A stretch of DNA of 64,000 bases from JARRKU01 sp963675565 (GTDB lineage Bacteria; Desulfobacterota; Desulfobacteria; Desulfobacterales; Desulfosarcinaceae): positions 558,001-622,000 of the forward strand of contig CAXXYD010000004.1 of the NCBI GenBank assembly GCA_963675565.2, read 5' to 3'. The stretch's first letter is position 1; each line of letters opens with the position of its first letter. Position numbers and translations under genes: made by a program. This document shows, in pieces, positions 54,766-62,563 of the stretch. The notes below the pieces were generated by a model. The model was not told the origin of the DNA. It saw only the letters and a list, made by a program, of their open reading frames with translations, and made no database searches.

Positions 54766-56139
54766 ATGAAAATCGAAAATCAACTCATCGACTATTTTGC
54801 ACATGCCGCTTTTGAGGATATTCCTCGCGACGCAATAGCCATCGCAAAAAGGGTGGTAATGACCATTATCGGCACGGCGGTCGCAGGCTCCCACGAACAG
54901 GGAGTTGAGCCACTGGTGACCCACCATTGCCAGGCCGGGGGAAAACCAGAAGCCACGATTTTCGTGCACGGCGGCGGCATCCCAGCCGACCGCGCCGCGT
55001 TTATCAACGCCTACATGGCAAGGTCAGTGGACTATTGTGATGCCATGTCTCCCGGCATGCATATCGGTGCCTCCACTATTTCCGCGGCTTTAGCAGCAGC
55101 CGAACTCAAGAAAGGGTGCAATGGCCGGGTTTTTCTTGCCGCTGTTGCCCTGGGTGCTGAACTGGCCCGCCGGCTCAACCTGACGGAAGCCACCTATAAC
55201 GGGTTCGACCCCACGGGTGTCTGTTCCGTTTTCTCCGCAACCCTGGCCGCAGGAAAGATTCTCGGGCTTGACCACGAACAGTTATGGAATGCCCTGGCCT
55301 TGGCATTCAACACAAGCGGCGGAAGTTTTCAGAGCAATATTGATGCGTCCCTGGCCGTACGCTGCATTCAAGGCTGGACAGCACAAACGGGAATCACCTG
55401 CTGTCGCTATGCGCAGCTCGGGATAACCGGTCCAAAAAATTTCCTCGAAGGCGTTTACGGATACTTCCATCTCTTTGGCAAGGACAGTATTGACCCGGCT
55501 TCAGCGGTGGACCGGTTGGGCGAACGGTTTGGGCTCGATCAGATTGTTTTCAAGAAGTACCCCAGTTGTGGTCTCACCCAGGCATGCACGGAGGTCGCAC
55601 TGTATTTGATCAACAAAGACCCGTTCGATGTTTCCGACATTGTAAAAGTCACGGTCAAGGTACCGGAATATGCCTATAAGCTGGTCGGGCAGCCGTTTGA
55701 AATGGGCGCCTCTCCAAGAGTAAACGCCCAATTCAGCATTCAGTATTGTATGGCCAATGCACTAATTCGCAAATCTTCCAAGCTGGAGCATTTCGATCCG
55801 GCCCAGATAGAAAATGAAGCCGTCACGGACCTTATTTCAAAAATATCCGTGCTCCCCGATGCTGCAGTGGAATTGCGGGGACACACCGCCATCGATGTCG
55901 AAATCACTGTTGGGTCGGAGAAAGTGCATCAGCATAAAATGGACATCGCGCCGGGTTTTCCAGGCAATGCGCTTACAGAAGAAGAGCACCTGCAACATTT
56001 CGAAAACTGCCTGGATTATGCGCCACTACGCATATCCAACGATAAGCGGGCTGTCATATTGAATTCTATCACTAATTTGGAAACGTCGGATAACGTTGCG
56101 GACTTGATCACATGGACAACGACCTTGCAACAGGCTTGA
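54766..56139 (+). CDS. MmgE/PrpD family protein
   Basis: 457 residues. The N-terminal all-helical domain and PrpD motifs are present: ARSVDYCDAMSPGMHIGASTISAALAAAE, LGAELARRLNLT, KKYPSCGLTQACTEVAL and INAQFSIQYCMANAL-like VNAQFSIQYC. The family includes 2-methylcitrate dehydratase, cis-aconitate decarboxylase and iminodisuccinate epimerase. In this cluster it probably dehydrates or decarboxylates a tri- or dicarboxylate taken up by the TRAP system. It starts 51 bases after dctM. Confidence 0.88.
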   Translation: MKIENQLIDYFAHAAFEDIPRDAIAIAKRVVMTIIGTAVAGSHEQGVEPLVTHHCQAGGKPEATIFVHGGGIPADRAAFINAYMARSVDYCDAMSPGMHIGASTISAALAAAELKKGCNGRVFLAAVALGAELARRLNLTEATYNGFDPTGVCSVFSATLAAGKILGLDHEQLWNALALAFNTSGGSFQSNIDASLAVRCIQGWTAQTGITCCRYAQLGITGPKNFLEGVYGYFHLFGKDSIDPASAVDRLGERFGLDQIVFKKYPSCGLTQACTEVALYLINKDPFDVSDIVKVTVKVPEYAYKLVGQPFEMGASPRVNAQFSIQYCMANALIRKSSKLEHFDPAQIENEAVTDLISKISVLPDAAVELRGHTAIDVEITVGSEKVHQHKMDIAPGFPGNALTEEEHLQHFENCLDYAPLRISNDKRAVILNSITNLETSDNVADLITWTTTLQQA

Positions 56140-56173
56140 AGATAACGGTACATTTCAAGGAGAAATAGATACT

Positions 56174-57025
56174 ATGGAAACAAACGAAGCACCGGTCAAA
56201 GGATTATTTTTACTCGTAGACCGCAAAAGCGACGAAGGCCTGTCACGATGGACGACAGAGTTGGAAAAAAGGCAGATGCCCGCATTGATCGTGGCCGACG
56301 GACACACGATCAACAACAACCCCGAATTAATCAAACGTGTCGCAGACGGTGGTTTTGATATGGGCTGCGTCTATAACGAAGGCCCTTTCTGGACGGACAC
56401 CCACGATGATATGGTTACCTGGATGCCTCCATGGATTCACATCGAAACCCCTCATCTGAAAACGCCCTATGAAGTCCAACTCGAGATCATGACCCAGATC
56501 GACGAGAAACTCACCCCCTTGATCGGCGGGACCATGCGTGCATTTGCAGGCAAATATTTCTCGTATAATGAAGATACCCAAAAAATAGCCGATCAGTTTA
56601 AAATCCCTTATATCCTTGCACGTGGCACCGTAGGCGCCCGGGCGGTTTTCTACCAGCCCGAAGAATATGCAGCCACGATCATCTCTGTGAGCAACGTGCC
56701 CTCCAAGCAACTCGGCACAGGATCCCTGTGCGACGAATCCCTTAAAGCCCGCACTGAAACCCCTGCCGACTTCCGGGAACTCCTGTTCGGCCTCGACGTC
56801 GACCGGGTGGTCCTGGTTGCCCAGTCGCACATCAGCGGATTGATGCCGGACTGGTGGGAGGTCTATATGGACTATTTCGATCGTGCCAATGTGCAATGGC
56901 ACGACCTGGATAATTTCGTAGAGGTACCGCCCGCCATTCCCAATGCGAAGATCCCGAAAAACTATAGAGTAGACTATATGCGGCTCAACCTGGAAGAAGC
57001 GGCCAAAGCGGGTGAAATGGTGTAA
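56174..57025 (+). CDS. Uncharacterised protein, possibly of the polysaccharide-deacetylase fold
   Basis: 283 residues, with AAGGAGAAATAGATACT before the ATG. The order of motifs (PALIVADGHTINNNPELIKRVADGGFDMGCVYNEGPF, later AFAGKYFSYNEDTQKIADQFKIPYILARGT) resembles the NodB-like deacetylase barrel, in which a histidine-containing strand is followed by the yG-eig-h and fR-Py segments. The usual Asp-Asp catalytic pair is not evident. It has no signal peptide. Position in the PrpD-OYE operon suggests a metabolic role, unknown. Confidence 0.4.
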   Translation: METNEAPVKGLFLLVDRKSDEGLSRWTTELEKRQMPALIVADGHTINNNPELIKRVADGGFDMGCVYNEGPFWTDTHDDMVTWMPPWIHIETPHLKTPYEVQLEIMTQIDEKLTPLIGGTMRAFAGKYFSYNEDTQKIADQFKIPYILARGTVGARAVFYQPEEYAATIISVSNVPSKQLGTGSLCDESLKARTETPADFRELLFGLDVDRVVLVAQSHISGLMPDWWEVYMDYFDRANVQWHDLDNFVEVPPAIPNAKIPKNYRVDYMRLNLEEAAKAGEMV

Positions 57026-57141
57026 ACTGCCGGAACATGGTTTTATTTCCAAAGTGATCGACAACCATATGATCGATCACTGAGTTTTGAAATCATTGTG
57101 GCAGAAAAAGCGCATCATCAATCTGCGTTCCGGAGAGAAGG

Positions 57142-58380
57142 ATGGCTAATAAGAAGTTTAGGCGACTGATAGAACCGATCCATATCGGCAGTGTAAAACT
57201 CAAAAACCGAATAATGAAAACCGGCGCCGGAACCTCCTTCATCGACGAAGATGGACAGGTTGGGGACAGGATGATCGGTTTTTACGAGTCGCTTGCCGAG
57301 GGAGGGGTTGGGCTTGTAACCGTTGAGTCAACGGGTATTGACTACCCGACGGGTATCCACCATCCTTCGGTCCAGCTCCATCTGGAAAATGACTCTTATC
57401 TTCCCGGATACAAAAAACTTACGGAAGCCGTGCATAAGCACGACTGCCCGGTATTTATCCAATTGTTCCATTCCGGGCCCTGGCATCCGAAAAGCTGGTC
57501 GGGCATCCAACCGATCTCTTCATCCGCCCTGCCAAAAGAAGAGCTCCCGAATCCGCATCTGGATGAACCGAGAGCGGTGACCAAAACGGATATCGAAACG
57601 TTGGTCGTCAAGTTTACCGATGCCGCCGAACGGGCCAAAAAGGCCGGTTTCGACGGTGTCGAAGTGAACGCGTCGTCCACTCACCTGATCAACAGCTTTC
57701 TCTCTCCGGCCTGGAACAGGCGGCAGGATGAGTATGGTCCTCAGAACCTGGAAAACCGATCCCGGTTTCTTGTGGAAATCCTTACCAGCATCAAGACCAG
57801 GCTGGGGAAAAATTTTCCAGTGAGTGTTCTGCTTACAGGTGTTGAGTATGGACTTCCCAGGGGAATCAAACTTCAAGATGCCTGCGGGTTCGCTCAAATT
57901 ATTGAAAAAGCGGGTGCGGATGCGATTCAGGTTCGGGGATACGGGTATAGGAAATATGAATCCATCCACCCGGGCCCGGAGCAGCTTCTTTCGCCGGAGC
58001 CTGTGGATCCGCTGCCCGCCGGGCTTGATTGGAGCAATGGCGGGGCGGGCGCTTTCGCTCCCCTTTCTTTTGAAGTCAAGCAGGTCGTTTCCATCCCGGT
58101 GATCGCCGTCGGCAGGCTCGATCCTGAAGTCGGGGAAAACCTCCTGGAACAGGGCAAAGCGGATATCATCGCCATGAATAGGGGCCTGATTGCCGATCCG
58201 CAACTCCCGAACAAGGTGGCCTGTGGACGGGCCGACGAGATCGCCGCCTGCAAAGGGTGCCTGTATTGCTGGTCACGCCGCAGGAAAAATCTCACCATTA
58301 AATGCCGAATCAATTCCAGACTGGGAAGAGAGCGGGTTCTGATTGCCAATCCGGCAAAACAACTTGATCCTGATGCATAA
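57142..58380 (+). CDS. Old-yellow-enzyme-family oxidoreductase, short form
   Basis: 412 residues, only the FMN barrel of the 2,4-dienoyl-CoA reductase/BaiCD type. FMN motifs are LKNRIMKTGAGTSFIDEDG and VIAVGRLDPEVGENLLEQGKADIIAMNRGLIADPQLPNKV. A cysteine cluster follows: CKGCLYC...IKC, as for the Fe-S cluster of FadH. The C-terminal FAD/NAD domain present in the paralogue at 59374 is absent. The usual HGAH active-site pair reads NASSTH here. An upstream ATG has AGAGAAGGA. It probably reduces an activated C=C bond. Confidence 0.85.
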   Translation: MANKKFRRLIEPIHIGSVKLKNRIMKTGAGTSFIDEDGQVGDRMIGFYESLAEGGVGLVTVESTGIDYPTGIHHPSVQLHLENDSYLPGYKKLTEAVHKHDCPVFIQLFHSGPWHPKSWSGIQPISSSALPKEELPNPHLDEPRAVTKTDIETLVVKFTDAAERAKKAGFDGVEVNASSTHLINSFLSPAWNRRQDEYGPQNLENRSRFLVEILTSIKTRLGKNFPVSVLLTGVEYGLPRGIKLQDACGFAQIIEKAGADAIQVRGYGYRKYESIHPGPEQLLSPEPVDPLPAGLDWSNGGAGAFAPLSFEVKQVVSIPVIAVGRLDPEVGENLLEQGKADIIAMNRGLIADPQLPNKVACGRADEIAACKGCLYCWSRRRKNLTIKCRINSRLGRERVLIANPAKQLDPDA

Positions 58381-58401
58381 GGGAGCTGAGGACGAGGTGA
58401 T

Positions 58402-59319
58402 ATGAAAATAACCGTCATCGGAGCGGCAGGCAGCGTCGGAGCGCCGGCCGTATTCTACCTCGCAGCTAAAAAGCTGGCCGATGAGATAGTGATGGTCGGG
58501 GGCAAGAAGCAGAATGTGCTCAAGCAGCACGCCATGGATATCAGTACGGCGGTCTCTGCAAAAGACATTGTGATACGGGCAGGCGACTACAGCGACATGG
58601 CCGGCACGGACATCGTGATCAACGCAGCGGGCGCCCCCCAGGGGCTGATCGCCGACCGCATGGAGATGCTGCCCAAGAACATCGCCCTGATCAAGATGAT
58701 CTCGGAACAGGTCAATCAGCATTGTCCCGATGCTTTCATCATCACCGCCACCAACCCGGTGGACCCGCTGAATTACGCCACCTGGCTGGCCGGTGGTTTC
58801 AACCGAAAGAAGCTGATAGGCTACTCCATCAACGATTCGTTCCGCTTTCGGGAAATGCTGGCCGCCGCATACGGGGCCAATGTGAGCCAGGTTGACGGCA
58901 CGGTGATCGGCGAACACGGCTCCACCCAAGTGCTGCTGTTTTCCACCGCGCGCATCAACGGTAAGCCCGTCAGCGTGGATGAAACCGTCAAACAGAACAT
59001 CCGTGCCGAAGCGCACAACATCCTCAAGCGCTACGAGGAACTGGAGGCCGGACGCACTGCCGGATGGACCTGTGCCATCGGTCTGGAACTCATTGTTCGT
59101 GCCGTCGTCGAAAACAGCGGCGCCGTGATTCCATGCTCGGCGGTGCTCGACGGCGAGTATGGCCTCGAGGGGCTGAGCATGTCGGTGCCGGTCAAGCTGG
59201 GCAAAGACGGCGTACAGGAGATCCTGGAATACGGCCTGGCCGGCGATGAGCAGCAAGGGCTGGAAAAAACGGTCGCCGTCTTGAAATCCGCAGCCCGGAT
59301 CGTCGAGCAAAATCTCTAA
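58402..59319 (+). CDS. Malate/lactate dehydrogenase family protein
   Basis: 305 residues. NAD loop VIGAAGSVGAPAVFYLA, INAAGAPQG, ITATNPVDPLNY and the catalytic His in VIGEHGSTQVLLFS are standard LDH/MDH motifs. The substrate loop reads QGLIADRMEMLPKN instead of the common PGMSR-D-L, so substrate choice is uncertain. It is flanked by two OYE paralogues (21 and 54 base gaps), and interconversion of a 2-hydroxy and a 2-oxo acid in the same pathway is likely. Confidence 0.88.
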   Translation: MKITVIGAAGSVGAPAVFYLAAKKLADEIVMVGGKKQNVLKQHAMDISTAVSAKDIVIRAGDYSDMAGTDIVINAAGAPQGLIADRMEMLPKNIALIKMISEQVNQHCPDAFIITATNPVDPLNYATWLAGGFNRKKLIGYSINDSFRFREMLAAAYGANVSQVDGTVIGEHGSTQVLLFSTARINGKPVSVDETVKQNIRAEAHNILKRYEELEAGRTAGWTCAIGLELIVRAVVENSGAVIPCSAVLDGEYGLEGLSMSVPVKLGKDGVQEILEYGLAGDEQQGLEKTVAVLKSAARIVEQNL

Positions 59320-59373
59320 TTTATCCCTTTCGGTCCATTGAAAAAAGCACCGTTTAGATTGCAGGAGACCCTA

Positions 59374-61494
59374 ATGAGCAATCACTTTAAAAAACTGTTT
59401 GAGCCGGGCATGATTGGCCCGGTGAAGGTCAAAAACCGGATCATCAAAACCGCCAACGGCACGTCGTTCATGGACGAAGACCAGACCTGCGGCGATCGCA
59501 TGATCGCCTACTATGAACGCTTGGCCAAAGGCGGGGTGGGCTTTTTGGTGGTGGAGTCCTGCGGTGTGGAGTACCCGCTGGGCATCCAGCATATTCACTA
59601 TCACGAAGACGGCACCTATGAGGGGGTGCAACTGCACTTCGACGACGACCGGCTGATCCCCGGATTCCGTCAGCTCACCGATGCGGTGCACCAACACGGC
59701 TGCAAGGTGTCGATCCAGTTCCAACATGCCGGGCCGTGGAACCCTACCGGTCTGCTGCCGAGGGACCCCCAAATCCGCGAAATCATCTGTGCGTCGGACA
59801 TGACCGAAGACGAATTGCCGGGACCCGATTTCCTGCCCTGCCGTGCGATGACAATGGAAGAGATTGATAAGCAGGTCGATATCTGGGCCAGTGCCGCCGA
59901 ACGGGCCTACCGTGCCGGCTTCAATGCCTGCGAAATCAACCATGCGACCGCCCACCAGGGCAATACTTTCCTGTCGCGCATCTGGAACAAACGCACTGAC
60001 GAATATGGTCCACAAAGCTATGAAAACCGCACCCGTTTCCTTCGCCGGTGCATAGAAGAGGCCAAAAAACGGACCGGACCGAACTTCGCGGTGCACGTCA
60101 TCATGAACGCTGTTGAGTACAATCATCCCCTGGCGACAACCCTCGAAGAGGGGGCCGAAATGGCCAAATGCGTTGCCGAAGTGGCCGATGGACTCAATTT
60201 GCGCGGGGAACGTTACGGTCACCGAGGTGGCCTGATCCAGCCCGACCGCATCCTCTATCCGGAACCGCCCGACGATTTGCCCAAGGACTACGACTGGAGC
60301 CGCGGCGGCAAGGGCGCTTCGGTTCCCCTGGTCGAGGCAGTCAAGGCCAAGGGCGTTAAAATTCCCATGTGGACCGCCTGTCGACTAGATCCGGAAATCG
60401 GCGAAGAGTACCTGCAAAAGGGCAGCCTCGATTTCGTAGGCATGACCCGGCGCCTGCTGGCCGACCCGGAACTGCCCAACAAGGCCAGGGAGGGACGGCT
60501 GGAAGATATCCGCTGGTGCAATGGCTGCCTGCACTGTTTCGACATGCGCAACCGCAACAAGCGGCTGGAGTGCCGGACCAACCCCACCTTGGGACGAGAG
60601 CTGGAACCCGAATTTCAATTGAAACCGGCGTCCAGGAAAAAGAAGGTGCTGGTGATCGGCGGCGGCCCTTCGGGCATGGAGGCCGCCCGCGTGGCAGCCA
60701 AGCGCGGCCACGACGTTGTGCTTTACGAGATGGGCAGCTACCTGGGCGGCCTGATCCCGGTAGCTGCCATCGTCAAGGACCTGGAGACCGAGGACCTGAC
60801 CCTGTTCGTCAAGTACCTGGCCACCCAATTGAAAAAAGAGGGCGTCACCGTCCACCTGAAGACCGAAGTGACCCCCGAAATCGTTAAACGCGAAGCACCG
60901 GACGCCCTGGTGATTGCAGCCGGTGCCGCCCACACCAAGTTCGACCTGCCGGGAGCCGACAGACCCAATCTGATCCAGACCGAAAAACTGCACGGTATGC
61001 TCAAGTTCTTCCTGAAGTTCTTCACTTCGGCGCAGATGGAAAAGCTGTCCAAGCTCTGGATGCCCGTATCCAAGAGCGTGGTGGTGATGGGCGGCACCCT
61101 GCACGGCTGCGAACTGGCCGAGTTTTTGGCCAAGCGCAGCCGCAGGGTGGTCATGGTGCACGACGGTCCCGAGGAGGAACTCGGCGACAAGATGACCATC
61201 GACGACCTGGACAATTTGTGGCCATGGCTCAAACAGAAACACGTGCCGATCTGGGCCGGAGTGGAGTATCGACGGATTACTGACGAAGGGCTGGAAGTCT
61301 CCCTAAAAGACAAGCGCAAGTACATCATGAAGGGAAAAAATATCATCACCACCCAGGACTGGGGCCCCAACGATGCGGTGGCCGAACAGTTCAAGGGGCT
61401 GGTGGCCGAAACCCACGTGATCGGCAGTTGCAAGGAGCCCGGGCTTATCGTCGACGCCATGCGCGACGGGGCCAGGATCGGGTGTGCCATCTAA
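59374..61494 (+). CDS. NADH:flavin oxidoreductase, FadH/BaiCD-like long form
   Basis: 706 residues from an ATG with CAGGAGA upstream. FMN barrel 1-390 (VKNRIIKTANGTSFMDED; MWTACRLDPEIGEEYLQKGSLDFVGMTRRLLADPELPNKA). Fe-S cysteines follow in CNGCLHC...LECRTNPTLGRE. The C-terminal dinucleotide domain has VLVIGGGPSGMEAARVAAKRGHDVVLYE and a second fold near 560 (VVMGGTLHGCELAEFLAKRS). The active-site His region is INHATAHQGN, not the typical HGAH. Such enzymes reduce enoates or dienoyl-CoA. It is the N-terminal paralogue of the gene at 57142. Confidence 0.9.
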   Translation: MSNHFKKLFEPGMIGPVKVKNRIIKTANGTSFMDEDQTCGDRMIAYYERLAKGGVGFLVVESCGVEYPLGIQHIHYHEDGTYEGVQLHFDDDRLIPGFRQLTDAVHQHGCKVSIQFQHAGPWNPTGLLPRDPQIREIICASDMTEDELPGPDFLPCRAMTMEEIDKQVDIWASAAERAYRAGFNACEINHATAHQGNTFLSRIWNKRTDEYGPQSYENRTRFLRRCIEEAKKRTGPNFAVHVIMNAVEYNHPLATTLEEGAEMAKCVAEVADGLNLRGERYGHRGGLIQPDRILYPEPPDDLPKDYDWSRGGKGASVPLVEAVKAKGVKIPMWTACRLDPEIGEEYLQKGSLDFVGMTRRLLADPELPNKAREGRLEDIRWCNGCLHCFDMRNRNKRLECRTNPTLGRELEPEFQLKPASRKKKVLVIGGGPSGMEAARVAAKRGHDVVLYEMGSYLGGLIPVAAIVKDLETEDLTLFVKYLATQLKKEGVTVHLKTEVTPEIVKREAPDALVIAAGAAHTKFDLPGADRPNLIQTEKLHGMLKFFLKFFTSAQMEKLSKLWMPVSKSVVVMGGTLHGCELAEFLAKRSRRVVMVHDGPEEELGDKMTIDDLDNLWPWLKQKHVPIWAGVEYRRITDEGLEVSLKDKRKYIMKGKNIITTQDWGPNDAVAEQFKGLVAETHVIGSCKEPGLIVDAMRDGARIGCAI

Positions 61495-61518
61495 TCGGCG
61501 CGGGCTGGCCGGCGTTCG

Positions 61519-61790
61519 GTGATCGTAGCCCTGCTCAGAGACCAGTATGCCGGCCGTGCAATGGCCCGCATGATGTCAGCAGTGATGGCGATGTTCATTA
61601 TCGTCGCGGCAGTCGCTCCGGCCCTCGGCCAGGCGGTTCTCCTGGTAGCAGACTGGCGGGCCATCTTCGTTGCCTTGATGCTCCTGGCAGTGATCGTTTT
61701 GACCTGGTTCACGATTCGCCGGCCGGAGACACTTGCCAGAGAACTCAGAATTGCCTTCAGCACCAAAAAAGTCATTTACCTCCGGCAGAG
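61519..61790 (+). pseudogene. Bcr/CflA-type MFS transporter fragment
   Basis: About 85 codons (LLRDQYAGRAMARMMSAVMAMFIIVAAVAPALGQAVLL...WRAIFVALMLLAVIVLTWFTIRRPETL) correspond to two helices of a drug-resistance MFS transporter around the D-RxGR-xA loop. Both ends are missing, and the right end abuts an IS200-type element. Confidence 0.7.
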
Positions 61791-61799
61791 CCGAAGGCT

Positions 61800-62345
61800 T
61801 GAAAATGTGAACCGCTCAAAGCGGCTGGATCATTGGCCGCCTCAAAGGCGGCGGCGCTTTACTTAAACATGGCCAGTTTTCTAATCGACGGTCTTCTTGC
61901 TCTTGAGCTCTGATGTACTCTCGAACCGCCTGTTCATCATGGCCGACGGTTGAAACATGATACCCACGAGCCCAAAATTGCTGACCGGTAAAGTTGCCAC
62001 GACGTCCAAGATAGTTTCGCGCCACGTGAATTGCACTTTTGCTCTTGATAAATCCTATGACCTGCGACACGGCGTATTTTGGAGGTATTAAAATCAGCAT
62101 GTGCACATTCTCTGCCATCATATGGCCTTCAAATACCTCACATTGTCGGCTACCGGCCAGATCCTTGAATATTTGGCCAAGGTATTTTCGCAATTGGCCA
62201 TACAGGGTCCTTTTTCGGTACTTGGGTATCCAGACCACATGGCCTTTGCATTCCCAGCGACTGTGGTTTAAACTTGATGCATCGTTCATGAAAGCCTCTC
62301 CTTTGTGAATTTCGAGCGGTTCACATATTAGGAGGGGCTTTCATT
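61800..62345 (-). mobile_element. IS200/IS605-type element
   Basis: Outer inverted sequences GTGAACCGCTC (about 61806-61816) and GAGCGGTTCAC (about 62317-62327) flank the tnpA-like gene. GCCGCC-TCAAA-GGCGGC near 61838 is a subterminal hairpin. GAAAGCC-CTCC (62287 on) pairs with GGAG-GGCTTTC ending near 62343. No tnpB is present, as in IS200 proper. Confidence 0.65.
61816..62289 (-). CDS. tnpA: IS200-type Y1 transposase TnpA
   Basis: 157 residues. Family motifs are CKGHVVWIPKYRKRTLYGQL, IPPKYAVSQVIGFIKSKSAIHVARNYLGRRGNFTGQQFWARGYHVSTVGHDE, and the catalytic Tyr in VREYIRAQE. The HUH motif, normally DHVHML, reads ENVHML, so one metal-binding histidine is replaced by Asn. It may therefore be inactive. 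The C-terminus is slightly longer than usual and runs into the left hairpin. Confidence 0.85.
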   Translation of the reverse strand: MNDASSLNHSRWECKGHVVWIPKYRKRTLYGQLRKYLGQIFKDLAGSRQCEVFEGHMMAENVHMLILIPPKYAVSQVIGFIKSKSAIHVARNYLGRRGNFTGQQFWARGYHVSTVGHDEQAVREYIRAQEQEDRRLENWPCLSKAPPPLRRPMIQPL

Positions 62346-62563
62346 CGTCCACGTAAATGTCAAACTCTGATGAGTCGCCCGGCATAGCCGGGTGTTTACC
62401 TGATGTTTGGGGTCAACAACCATAATTGTTCCGGCGTGGAACTGCGTGTACCACCAGAATCCTAAAGCCATGATACGCACCAAAATAATACATATTGCCC
62501 AGCTGCTTTAGACGGATGCTACCCAAATCTAAACCTTATCTAAAGTGATTTTTTCAGTATCGA

